Source: Calliopsis andreniformis
Lineage: Eukaryota > Arthropoda > Insecta > Hymenoptera > Andrenidae
Direction: 5' to 3'
DNA: 64,000 nt
Assembly: GCF_051401765.1 (NCBI RefSeq)
Contig: NW_027480423.1
Coordinates: forward strand, 19,406,001-19,470,000
Positions within the stretch are counted from its first letter, which is position 1; the number at the start of each line of letters is the position of its first letter. The translations under genes were made by a program, and so were the position numbers. Shown in pieces: positions 14,035 to 26,300 of the stretch. A model generated the notes under the pieces. That model had not been told where the DNA came from. It did not search any database and worked only from the letters and a program-made list of their open reading frames with translations.

Positions 14035-14045
14035 TAATTGCAACC
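13760..14045. repeat. A-type patch at the B1/B2 junction
   Basis: This stretch of nearly two monomers contains GATCGAAAAGTTAGGG, GAAAGTTCTGGTC, GGGCGCTGCTCC and GTTAGTGCCCTAGAAG in the same order as A3 at ~11,590-11,880, and as A1, A2 and A4 at the equivalent places. Corresponding sequence at the end of B2 (~15,600) is different (GATCGTATAGTTAGGG). It records an exchange between an A unit and a B unit and shows that the A region existed before B was duplicated. Confidence 0.8.
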
Positions 14046-15600
14046 AGTGCGAAAGTAACGATCATTCCGACGTTTCGGGCATCCTAGACTTAACTCTGAG
14101 GCGTTGCTCCACCAGATCGAAGAGTTAGGGTCTAAGAAGTCAACACCGGAAGCAAAAAATAAAATTTAAATACAACAGCTTTTCCATCGTAGAAAACGAA
14201 TAATTGCAACCTGTGTGAAGGTTATGGTCATATCTACGTTCCGGGCAACCTAGGCTTGACTGTAGGGTGTTGTTCCACCAGATCGAATAGGTAGGGCCAT
14301 ACAAGTCAACGCCTGAAGCATAAAATACAAAATAAATAGAACAGTTTTTCCATTGTATAAAACGAATAATTGCTACCAGTGTGAAAGTTATGTTCATTTC
14401 TACGTTCCGGGCAACCTAGGCTTGACTGTAGGGCGTTGCTCCACCAGATCGAATAGGTAGGGCCATAGAAGTCAACGCCCGAAGCATAAAATACATTAAA
14501 TATACAAGAGCTTTTCCATCGTATAACAGGAATAATTGCAACCAGTGTGAAAGTGATGGTCATTTCTACGTTCCGGGCAACCTAGGCCTCACTCTAGGGC
14601 GTTGTTCCACCAGATCGAACAGTTAGGGCCTAAGAAGGCAACGCCAGAAGGATAAAGTACAATATAAATATAACAGTTTCTCCATCGTATAAAACGAATA
14701 ATAGCGACCAGTGTGAAAGTTATGGTCATTTCTACGTTCCCGGCAACCTATACTTCACCCGAGGGCGTTGTTCCACCAGATGGAATAGTTAGGGTCTAAG
14801 AAGTGAACGCCAGAAGCATAAAATACAATATAAATACAACAGTTTTTCCATCATATAAAACGAGTAATTGCAACCAGTATGAAAGCTGTGGTCATTTCTA
14901 CTTTCCGGGCAACCTAGGCTTGACTGTAGGGTGTTGCTCCACCAGATCGAATAGGTAGGGACATAGAAGTAAACGCCCGAAGCATAAAATACAAGATAAA
15001 TAGAACAGTTTTTCCATTGTATAAAACGAATAATTGCAACCAGTGTGAAAGTTATGTTCATTTCTACGTTCCGCGCAACCTAGGCTTGACTGTAGGGCGT
15101 TGCTCCTCCAGATCGAATAGGTAGGGCCATAGAAGTCAACGCCCGAAGCATAAAATACATTAAATATACAAGAGCTTTTCCATCGTATAACAGGAATAAT
15201 TGCAACCAGTGTGAAAGTGATGGTCATTTCTACGTTCCGGGCAACCTAGGCTTCACTCTAGGGCGTTGTTCCACCAGATCGAACAGTTAGGGCCTAAGAA
15301 GGCAACGCCAGAAGCATAAAATACAATAAAGATGCAACAGCTTTTCCATCGTATAAAACGAATAATTTCAACCAGTGTGAATGTTATGGTCATTTCTACA
15401 TTCCGAGCAACCTTGGCTTCACTCTAGGGCGTTGATCCAACACATTGAATAGTTAGGGCCTTAGAAGTCAACGCCCGAAGTATAAAATACAATATAAATA
15501 CATCAGTTTTTCCATCGTATAAAACGAATAATTGCAAGCAGTATGAAAGTTTTGGACATTTCTACGTTCCGGGCAACCTAGGCTTCACTCTAGGGCGTTG
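14035..15600. repeat. 11-monomer duplication, copy B2 (partial, ~1,566 bp)
   Basis: Matches 12,209-13,774 at a constant offset of 1,826 with no indel. I noticed only two substitutions: GGAAACAAA/GGAAGCAAA near 12,323/14,149 and TACAACAG/TACATCAG near 13,674/15,500. This makes it one of the youngest duplications in the window. After ~15,600 the sequence departs into more divergent monomers. Confidence 0.88.
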
Positions 15601-17025
15601 CTCCACCAGATCGTATAGTTAGGGCCTTAGAAGTCAACGGCCGAAACATGAAATGCAATATTAATACAACAGCTTTTCCATCGTACTAAACGAATAATTG
15701 CAACCGGTGTGAATGTTATGGTCATTTCTACGTTCCGGGCAACCTACGTTTCACTCTGGGGCGTTGCTCCACCAGATCGAATAGTGAGGGCCTTAGAAGT
15801 AAACGCCCGAAGCATAACATACGATACAAAATACAACAGCTTTTCCATCGTATAAAACGAATAATTGGGAGCAGTGTGAAAGTTTTATTTCAACGTTCCG
15901 AGCAACCTAGGTTTCACTCTAGGGCGTTGCTCCACCAGATCGAATAGCTAGGGACTTGGAATTCAACGCCAGAAGAATAAAACACAGTATAACTACAGCC
16001 GTTTTTCCATTGTATAAAATGAATAATTGCAAACATTGTGAAATTAATGGTCATTTCTACGTTCCGGGCAAACCTATGCGTCACTGTAGGGCGTTGCTCC
16101 ACCATAGCTAATAGCTACGGCCTTAGAAGTCAACGCCAGAAGCATAAAATACAATATCAATACAACAGCTTTTCCACCGTATAAAATGAATAATTGCAAA
16201 CAGTGTGATAGTACTGGTCATTTCAACGTTCCGGGTAACCTAGGCTTCACTCTAGGGCGTTGTTCCACCAGATCGAACAGTTAGGGCCTAAGATGGCAAC
16301 GCCAGAAGCATAAAATACAATATGAATATAACAGTTTTTCCATCGTATAAAACGAATAATAGCAACCAGCGTGAAAGTTATGGTCATTTCTACGTTCCGG
16401 GCAACCTAGGCTTCACCCCAGGGCGTTGTTCCACCAGATGGAATAGTTAGTGGCTAAGAAGTGAACGCCAGAAGCATAAAATACAATATAAATACAACAA
16501 TTTTTCCATCATATAAAACGAGTAATTGCAACCAGTATCAAAGCTGTGGTCATTTCTACTTTCCGGGCAACCTAGGCTTGACTGTAGGGCGTTGCTCCAC
16601 CAGATCGAATAGGTAGGGCCATAGAAGTCAACGCCCGAAGCATAAAATACATTAAATATACAAGAGCTTTTCCATCGTATAACAGGAATAATTGCAACCA
16701 GTGTGAAAGTGATGGTCATTTCTACGTTCCGGGCAACCTAGGCTTCACTCTAGGGCGTTGTTCCACCGGATCGAACAGTTAGGGCCTAAGAAGGCAACGC
16801 CAGAAGCATAAAATACAATAAAGATGCAACAGCTTTTCCATCGTATAAAACGAATAATTTCAACCAGTGTGAATGTTATGGTCATTTCTACGTTCCGGGC
16901 AACCTAGGTTTCACTCTAGGGAGTTGCTCCACCAGATCGAGTAGCTACGACCTTAGAAGTCGATGCCAGAAGCAGTAAATACAATAAAAATGCAACAGTT
17001 TTTCCATCGTATAGCGTGACTAATT
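15601..17025. repeat. Divergent monomers between B2 and A4
   Basis: About 8.5 monomers with more private substitutions than the flanks. The stretch includes a shortened monomer near 15,880 (GAAAGTTTTATTTCAACG instead of the usual GTTATGGTCATTTC...) and the first GAATTC-bearing monomer of the window near 15,960. Around 16,447-16,800 the monomers resemble B1 at 12,963-13,500. No HOR copy of the stretch as a whole is visible elsewhere. Confidence 0.8.
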
Positions 17026-20000
17026 GCAACCAGTGCGATAGTAATGATCATTTCGACGTTTCGGGCATCCCAGACTTAACTCTGAGGCGTTGCTCCACCA
17101 GATCGAAGAGTTAGGGCCTTAGAAGTCAACGCCAGAAGCATAAACTACAAAATAAATACAACAGCCTTTACATCGTATAAAACGAATAACTGCAACCTGT
17201 GTGAAGGTTAAGGTCATATCTACGTTCCCGGCAAACTAGGCTTCACTGTAGGGCGCTGCTCCACCAGATCAAATAGGTAGGGCCATGGAAGTCAACGCCC
17301 GAAGCATAAAATACAAAATAAGTAGAACAGTTTTTCCATTGTATATAACGAATAATTGCTACCAGTGTGAAAGTTATGGTTATTGCTACGTCCCGGCAAC
17401 CTAGGCTTCACCCTAGGGCGTTGTTCCACCAGATCGAATTGTTAGGGCCTAACAAGTTAACGCCAGAAGCATAAAATACAATATAAATACAATAGTTTTT
17501 CCATCCTATGAAACGAATAATTGCGACCAGTACGAAAGTTATGGTCATTTCAACTTTCCGGGCAACCTAGGCTTCTCGCTAGGGCGTTGGCCCAACAGGT
17601 TGAATAGTCAGGGCCTTAGAAGTCAACGCCCAAAGCATAAAATGCAATAAAAATACAACAGCTTTTCCATCGTATAAAACGAATAATTGCTACCAGTGTG
17701 AAAGTTATAGTCATTTCTACTTTCCGGTCAACCTAGGCTTCACTCTAGGGCGTTGCTCCACCAGATGGAATAGTTAGGGCCTTAGAAGTCAACGCCAGAA
17801 GCATAAAATACAATAAAGATGCAACAGTTTTTCCATCGTATAAAACGAATAATTGCAACCAGTATGAAAGTTATGGTCATTTCTACTTTCCGGGCAACCT
17901 AGGCTTCACCCTAGGGCGTTGCTCCACCACATCGAATAGCTACGGCCTTAAAAGTCAACGCTAGAAGCATAAATTACAATAAAAATGCAACAGATTTTCC
18001 AACGTATAGCATGAATAATTGCAACCGGTGTGAATGTTATGGTCATTTCTACGTTCCGGGCAACCTAGGCTTCACTCTATGGCGTTCTTCCACCACATCG
18101 AATAGCTACGGCCTCAGAAGTCAACGCCTGAAGCATAGAATACAAAAAAATACAACAGTCTTTCCATCCTATAACTGGAATAATTGCAACCCGTGTGAAA
18201 GTGATGGTCATTTGTACGTTCCAGGCAACCTAGGCTTCACTCTTGGGCGTTGTTCCACCAGATCGAATTGTTAGGGCCTAAGAAGTCAAGGCCAGAAGCA
18301 TAAAATACAATATAAATATAACAGTTTTTCCATCGTATAGAACGAATAATAGCAACCAGTGTGAAAGTTATGGTCATTTCTACGTTCCGGGCAACCTAGG
18401 CTTGACTGTAGATTCCACCAGATCGAATAGCTAGGGCCATAGAAGTCAACGCCCGAAGCATAAAATACAAAATAAATAGAACAGTTTTTCCATTGTATGA
18501 AACGAATAATTGCTACCAGTGTGAAAGTTATGTTCATTTCTACGTTCCGGGCAACCTAGGCTTGACTGTAGGGCGTTGCTCCACCAGATCGAATAGGTAG
18601 GGCCATAGAAGTCAACGCCCGAAGCATAAAATACATTAAATATACAAGAGCTTTTCCATCGTATAACAGGAATAATTGCAACCAGTGTGAAAGTGATGGT
18701 CATTTCTACGTTCCGGGCAACCTAGGCTTCACTCTAGGGCGTTGTTCCACCAGATCGAAAAGTTAGGGCCTAAGAAGTCAACGCCAGAAGCATAAAATAC
18801 AATATAAATATAACAGTTTTTCCATCGTATAAAACGAATAATAGCAACCAGTGTGAAAGTTCTGGTCATTTCTACGTTCCGGGCAACCTAGGTTTCACTC
18901 TAGGGCGCTGCTCCACCAGATCGTATAGTTAGTGCCCTAGAAGTCAGCGCCAGAAGCATAAAATAAAATATAAATACAACAGTTTTTCCATCGTATAAAA
19001 CGAATAATTGCAACCAGTATGAAAGTTATGGTCATTTCTACTTTCCGGGCAACCTAGGCTTCACTCTAGGGCGTTGCTCCACCACATCGAATAGCTACGG
19101 CCTTAAAAGTCAACGCTAGAAGCATAAATTACAATAAAAATGCAACAGATTTTCCAACGTATAGCATGAATAATTGAAACCGGTGTGAATGTTATGGTCA
19201 TTTCTACGTTCCAGGCAACCTAGGCTTCACTCTATGGCGTTCTTCCACCACATCGAATAGCTACGGCCTCAGAAGTCAACGCCTGAAGCATAGAATACAA
19301 TAAAAATACAACAGTCTTTCCATCCTATAACTAGAATAATTGCAACCCGTGTGAAAGTGATGGTCATTTGTACGTTCCAGGCAACCTAGGCTTCACTCTA
19401 GGGCGTTGTTCCACCAGATCGAATTGTTAGGGCCTAAGAAGTCAAGGCCAGAAGCATAAGATACAATATAAATATAACAGTTTTTCCATCGTATAGAACG
19501 AATAATAGCAACCTGTGTGAAAGTTATGGACATTTCTACATTCCGAGCAACCTGGGCTTCACTCTAGTGCGTTGCTCCACCAGATTGAATATTTAGGGAC
19601 TTAGAAGTCAACGCCAGAAGCATAAAATACAATAAAGATGCAACAGTTTTTCCATCGTAGAACAGGAATAATTGCAACCAGTGTGAAAGTGATGGTCATT
19701 TCTACGTTCTGGGCAACCTAGGCTTCACTCTAGGGCGTCGTTGCACCAGATCGAATAGCTAGGGCATAAGAAGTCAACGCCAGAAGCATAAAATACAATA
19801 TAAATATAACACCTTTTCCATCGTATAAAACGAATAATTGCAACAAGTATGAAAGTTGTGGTTATTTCTACTTTCCGGGCAACCTAGGCTTCACCCTAGG
19901 GCGTTGCTCCAACAGATTGAATAGTTAGGGCCTAAGAAGGCGCCGCCCGGAGCATAAAATGCAATATAAATACAACAGTTTTTCCATCGTATAAAAGGAT

Positions 20001-21649
20001 TAATTGCAACCAGTTTGAAAGTGATGATCAATTCTACGTTCCGGGCAACTTCGGCTTCACTCTAGGGCGTTGCTCCACCAGATCGCATACTTAGGGCCTA
20101 AGAAGGCACCGCCCGAAGCATAAAATGCAATATAAATACAACAGTTTTTCCATCGTATAAAACGAATAATTGCTACCAGTGTGAAAGTTATGGTCATTTC
20201 TACGTTCCGGCAACCTAGGCATCACCCTAGGGTGTTGTTCCACCAGATGGAATAGTTAGGGCATAAGAAGTCAGCGCCAGAAGCATAAAATACGATAAAG
20301 ATGCAACAGTTTGTCCATCGTATATCAGGAATTATTGCAACCAGTGTGAAAGTAATGGCATATCATTGTTCCGGGCAACCTAGGCTTCTCTCTAGGGCGT
20401 TGCTCCACCAGATGGAATAGTTAGGGCCTTAGAAGTCAACGCCCGAAGCATAAAATACAATAAAGATGCAACAGTTTTTCCATCGTCTAAAACGAATAAT
20501 TGAAACCAGTGTAAAAGTAATGGTCATTTCTACGTTCCGGGCAACCTAGGCTTCACCCCAGGGCGCTGCTCCACCAGATCGTATAGTTAGTGCCCTAGAA
20601 GTCAGCGCCAGAAGCATAAAATACAATTAAATACAACAGTTTTTCCGTCGTATAAAACGAATAATTGCAACCAGTATGAAAGTTATGGTCATTTCTACTT
20701 TCCGGGCAACCTAGGCTTCACCCTAGGGCGTTGCTCCACCACATCGAAGAGATAGGGTCTAAGAAGTCAACACCGGAAGCATAAAATACAAAATAAATAG
20801 AACAGTTTTTCCATTGTATAAAACGAATAGTTGCTACCAGTGTGAAGATATGTTCATTTCTACGTTTCTGACAACCTGGGCTTCACTGCAGGGTGTTGGT
20901 CCACCAAATCGAATAGGCAGGGCCATAGAAGTCAACGCCAGAAGCATAAAATACAATATAAATATAACAGCTTTTCCATCGTGAAAAACGAATAATTGCA
21001 ACCAGTATGAAAGTTATGGTCATTTCTACGTTCCGGGCAACCTAGGTTTCACTCTAGGGCGTTGCTCCACCGGATCGAATAGTTAGGGCCTTAGAAGTCA
21101 ACGCCCGAAGCATAAAATACAATAAAAATACAACAGTCTTTCCATCCTATAACAGGAATAATTGCAACCCATGTGAAAGTGATGGTCATTTGTACGTTCC
21201 AGGCAACCTAGGCTTCACTCTAGGGCGTTGTTCCACCAGATCGAATTGTTAGGGCCTAAGAAGTCAACGCCAGAAGCATAAAATACAGTATAAATACAAC
21301 AATTTTTCCATTGTATAGCATGACTAATTGCAACCAGTGCGAAAGTAACGATCATTTCGACGTTTCGGGCATCCTAGACTTAACTCTGAGGCGTTGCTCC
21401 ACCAGATCGAAGAGATAGGGTCTAAGAAGTCAACACCGGAAGCATAAAATACAAAATAAATAGAACAGTTTTTCCACTGTATAAAACGAATAATTGCTAC
21501 CAGTGTGAAAGTTATGTTCATTTCTACGTTTCTGACAACCTAGGCTTCACTGCAGGGTGTTGGTCCACCAAATCGAATAGGTAGGGCCATAGAAGTCAAC
21601 GCCAGAAGCATAAAATGCAGTATAAATACAACAATTTTCCCATTGTATA
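17026..21649. repeat. ~4.8-kb HOR, copy A4 (displaced)
   Basis: Begins inside the unit, at the sequence equivalent to 9,733 in A3 (offset 7,293), and runs to the tetramer region. After ~17,830 the offset to A3 becomes 7,128, because one 165-bp monomer (the GCATATCATTG type) has been lost; the hybrid lies at ~17,760-17,840. From 18,011 the offset to A2 is 11,930, then 11,929 after a single-base loss at ~20,210 (TTCCGGCAACC). I noticed fewer than ten substitutions against A2 over ~3.5 kb. A4 is separated from A3 by ~4.9 kb of other satellite, so the HOR is not a simple tandem run. Confidence 0.86.
21318..21649. repeat. 332-bp dimer preceding the tetramer run
   Basis: Marker monomer plus the TTTCTGACAACC monomer, followed immediately by another marker monomer. 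This is a tetramer lacking its third and fourth monomers, and the same arrangement occurs in A2 at ~4,588-4,920 and A3 at ~9,390-9,722, so it is an inherited part of the 4.8-kb unit rather than a local accident. Confidence 0.8.
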
Positions 21650-23340
21650 GCATGACTAATTGCAACCAGTGCGAAAGTAACGATCATTTCGACGTTTCGG
21701 GCATCCTAGACTTAACTCTGAGGCGTTGCTCCACCAGATCGAAGAGATAGGGTCTAAGAAGTCAACACCGGAAGCATGAAATACAAAATAAATAGAACAG
21801 TTTTTCCACTGTATAAAACGAATAATTGCTACCAGTGTGAAATTTATGTTCATTTCTACGTTTCTGACAACCTAGGCTTCACTGCAGGGTGTTGGTCCAC
21901 CAAATCGAATAGGTAGGGCCATAGAAGTCAACGCCAGAAGCATAAAATACAATATAAATATAACAGCTTTTCCATCGTGAAAAACGAATAATTGCAACCA
22001 GTATGAAAGTTATGGTCATTTCTACGTTCCGGGCAACCTAGGTTTCACTCTAGGGCGTTGCTCCACCGGATCGAATAGTTAGGGCCTTAGAAGTCAACGC
22101 CCGAAGCATAAAATACAATAAAAATACAACAGTCTTTCCATCCTATAACAGGAATAATTGCAACCCGTGTGAAAGTGATGGTCATTTGTACGTTCCAGGC
22201 AACCTAGGCTTCACTCTAGGGCGTTGTTCCACCAGATCGAATTGTTAGGGTCTAAGATGTCAACGCCAGAAGCATAAAATGCAGTATAAATACAACAATT
22301 TTCCCATTGTATAGCATGACTAATTGCAGCCAGTGCGAAAGTAACGATCATTTCGACGTTTCGGGCATCCTAGACTTAACTCTGAGGCGTTGCTCCACCA
22401 GATCGAAGAGATAGGGTCTAAGAAGTCAACACCGGAAGCATGAAATACAAAATAAGTAGAACAGTTTTTCCACTGTATAAAACGAATAATTGCTACCAGT
22501 GTGAAAGTTATGTTCATTTCTACGTTTCTGACAACCTAGGCTTCACTGCAGGGTGTTGGTCCACCAAATCGAATAGGTACGGCCATAGAAGTCAACGCCA
22601 GAAGCATAAAATACAATAAAAATATAACAGCTTTTCCATCGTGAAAAACGAATAATTGCAACCAGTATGAAAGTTATGGTCATTTCTACGTTCCGGGCAA
22701 CCTAGGTTTCACTCTAGGGCGTTGCTCCACCGGATCGAATAGTTAGGGCCTTAGAAGTCAACGCCCGAAGCATAAAATACAATAAAAATACAACAGTCTT
22801 TCCATCCTATAACAGGAATAATTGCAACCCGTGTGAAAGTGATGGTCATTTGCACGTTCCAGGCAACCTAGGCTTCACTCTAGGGCGTTGTTCCACCAGA
22901 CCGAATTGTTAGGGCCTAAGAAGTCAACGCCAGAAGCATAAAATACAGTATAAATACAACAATTTTCCCATTGTATAGCATGACTAATTGCAACCAGTGC
23001 GAAAGTAACGATCATTTCGACGTTTCGGGCATCCTAGACTTAACTCTGAGGCGTTGCTCCACCAGATCGAAGAGATAGGGTCTAAGAAGTCAACACCGGA
23101 AGCATGAAATACAAAATAAATAGAACAGTTTTTCCACTGTATAAAACGAATAATTGCTACCAGTGTGAAAGTTATGTTCATTTCTACGTTTCTGACAACC
23201 TAGGCTTCACTGCAGGGTGTTGGTCCACCAAATCGAATAGGTAGGGCCATAGAAGTCAACGCCAGAAGCATAAAATACAATATAAATATAACAGCTTTTC
23301 CATCGTGAAAAACGAATAATTGCAACCAGTATGAAAGTTA
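21650..23340. repeat. 664-bp tetramer HOR, ~2.5 copies
   Basis: The marker GCATGACTAATTG falls at 21,650, 22,314 and 22,978, exactly 664 bp (4 x 166) apart. Each unit has four distinct monomers: the GACTAATTG/CATCCTAGACTT marker; one with TTTCTGACAACCTAGG and GCAGGGTGTTGGTCC; one with GTTTCACTC and CCACCGGATCG; and one with CATTTGTACGTTCCAGG and GAATTGTTAGGG. Units differ by a few bases (GCAGCCAGTG, GGTACGGCC, TGCACGTTCC). The third unit breaks off near 23,340. The preceding marker at 21,318 is only 332 bp (two monomers) before the first unit. Confidence 0.9.
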
Positions 23341-26300
23341 TGGTCATTTCTACTTTCCGGGCAACCTAGGCTTCACCCTAGGGCGTTGTTCCAACAGATG
23401 GAATAGTTAGGGCCGTAGAAGTCAACGCCCGAAGCATGAAATACAAAATACATAGAACAGTTGTTCCATCGTATAAAACGAATAATTCCTACCAGTGTGA
23501 AGGTTATGGTAATTTCTACGTTCCGGGCAACCTAGGTTTCAGTCTAGGGCGTTGCTCCACCAGATCGCATAGCTAGGGACTTAGAATTCAACGCCATAAG
23601 AATAAAATACAATATAAGTTCAACAGTTTTTCCATCGTATAAAATGAATAATTGGAAACATTGTGAAAGTAATGGTCATTTCTACGTTCCAGGCATCGTA
23701 GACGTCACTGTAGGGCGTTACTCCACCACATGTAATAGCTACGGCCTTAGCAGTCAACGCTAGAAGCATAAAATACAATATAGATACAACACCTTTTCCA
23801 TCGTATAAAATGAATAATAGCAATCAGTGTGAAAGTAATGGTCATTTCTACGTTCCGGACAACCTAGGCTTCACTCTAGGGCGTCGCACCACCACATCGA
23901 ATAGCTACGGCCTTAGAAGTCAACGCCAGAAGCATAAAATACAGTATAAATACAACAATTTTTCCATTGTATAGCATGACTAATTGCAACCAGTGCGAAA
24001 GTAACGATCGTTTCGACGTTTCGGGCATCCTAGACTTAACTCTGAGGCGTTGCTCCACCAGATCGAAGAGTTAGGGTCTAAGAAGTCAACACCGGAAGCA
24101 AAAAATACAATTTAAATACAACAGCTTTTCCATCGTAGAAAACGTATAATTGCAACCTGTGTGAAGGTTATGGTCATATCTACGTTCCGGGCAACCTAGG
24201 CTTCACTGTAGGGTGTTGCTCCACCAGATCGAATAGGTAGGGCCACAGAAGTCTACGCCCGAAGCATAACATGCAATATAAATACAACAGTTTTTCCATC
24301 GTATAAAAGGATCAATTGCAACCAGTTTGAAAGTGATGATCATTTCTACGTTCCGGGCAACCTAGGCTTCACTCTAGGGCGTTGCTCTGCCACAACTAGT
24401 TGCTACGGCCTTAGAAGTCAACGACAGAAGCATAAAATACAATATAAATACAACAGCTTTTCAATCGTATAACAGGAATAATTGCAACCAGTGTGAAAGT
24501 AAAGGTCATTTCTACGTTCCGGGCAACCTATGCTTCACTCTAGGGCGTTGCTCCACCTGATCGAGTAGTTAGGGCCTTAGAAGTCCACGGCCGAAGCATA
24601 AAATACAAAATAAATAGAACAGTTTTTCCATTGTATCAAGCGAATAATTGCTGCTAGTGTGAAAGTTATGTTTATTTCTACGTTCCGGGCAACCTAGGCT
24701 TAACTGTAGGGTGTTGCTCCAACAGATCGAATAGGTAGGGCCATAGAAGTCAACGCCCGGAGCATAAAATACAATAAATATACAAGAGTTTTTCCATCGT
24801 ATAACAGGAATAATTGCAACAAGTGTGAAAGTGATGATCATTTCTACGTTCCGGGCAACCTAGGCTTCACTCTAGGGCGTTGCTCCACCAAATCGTATAG
24901 TTAGGGCCTTAGATGTCAACGCCAGAAGCACAAAATGCAATAAATATACAAGAGTTTTTCCATCGTATAACAGGATTAATTGCAACCAGTGTGAATGTGG
25001 TGGTCATTTCTACGTTCCGGGCAACCTAGGCTTCACTCTAGGGCGTTGTTCCACAAGATAGAATAGTTAGGGCTTAAGAAGTCAACGCCATAAGCATAAA
25101 ATACAATATAAATATAACAGGTTTTCCATCGTATAAAACGAATAATAGCAACCAGTGTGAAAGTTATGGTTATTTCTCCGTTCCAGGCAACCTAGGCTTC
25201 ACTCTAGTGCGTTGCACCACCAGATCGTATAGTTAGGGCCTTAGATGTCAACGCCAGAAGCACAAAATGCAATAAATATACAAGAGTTTTTCCATCGTAT
25301 AACAGGAATAATTGCAACCAGTGTGAATGTGGTGGTCATTTCTACGTTCCGGGCAACCTAGGCTTCACTCTAGGGCGTTGTTCCACCAGATAGAATAGTT
25401 AGGGCTTAAGAAGTCAACGCCAGAAGCATAAAATACAATATAAATATAACAGGTTTTCCATCGTATAAAACGAATAATAGCAACCAGTGTGAAAGTTATG
25501 GTCATTTCTACGTTCCGCGCAACCCGGGCTTTACTCTAGGGCGTTGTTCCACCAGATGGAATAGTTAGGGCCTAAGAAGTCAACGCCAGAAGCATAAAAT
25601 ACGATATAAATATAACAGCTTTTCCATTGTATAAAACAAATAATTGCAACCAGTGTGAACGTTATGGTCATTTCTACGTTGCGGGCAACCTAGGCTTCAG
25701 CCTAGGCCGTTGTACCACCATATCGAATAGTTAGGGCCTAAGAAGTGAACGAGAGAAGCATAAAATGCAATGAAAATGCAGCAGTTTTTCCATCGAATAG
25801 CAGGAATAACTTGCAAACAGTGTGATAGTAGTGGTCATTTCTACGTTCCGTGCAACCCAGGTTTCACTCCAGGGCGTCGCTCCACCAGATCGAAAAGTTA
25901 CGGCCTAAGAAGTCAACGCCAGAAGCATAAAATACGATAAAGATGCAACAGTTTTTCCATCGTGTAAACCGAATAATTGCAACCGGTGTGTAAGTTACGG
26001 TCATTTCTACATTCCGAGCAACCTAGGCCTCACTCTAGGTAGTTGCTCCACCAGATCGAATAGTTGGGTCCTTAGAAGTCAACGCCAGAAGCATAAAATA
26101 CGATATAAATACAACAGTTTTTCCACCATATAAAACGAATAATTGCAACCCGTGTGAAAGTGATGGTCATTTCTACGTTCCAGGCAACCTAGGCTCCACT
26201 CTAGGGCGTTGCTCCACCAGATCAAACAGTTAGGGCCTTAGAAGTCAACGTCAGAAGCATTAAATACAAAATAAATAGAACAGTTTTTCCATTGTATAAA

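Noticed and set aside
15870..15900. Possible foreign insertion where GAAAGTTTTATTTCAACG departs from the consensus
   Set aside because: It is a short deletion within a monomer; both flanks are ordinary satellite in register and there is no target-site duplication.
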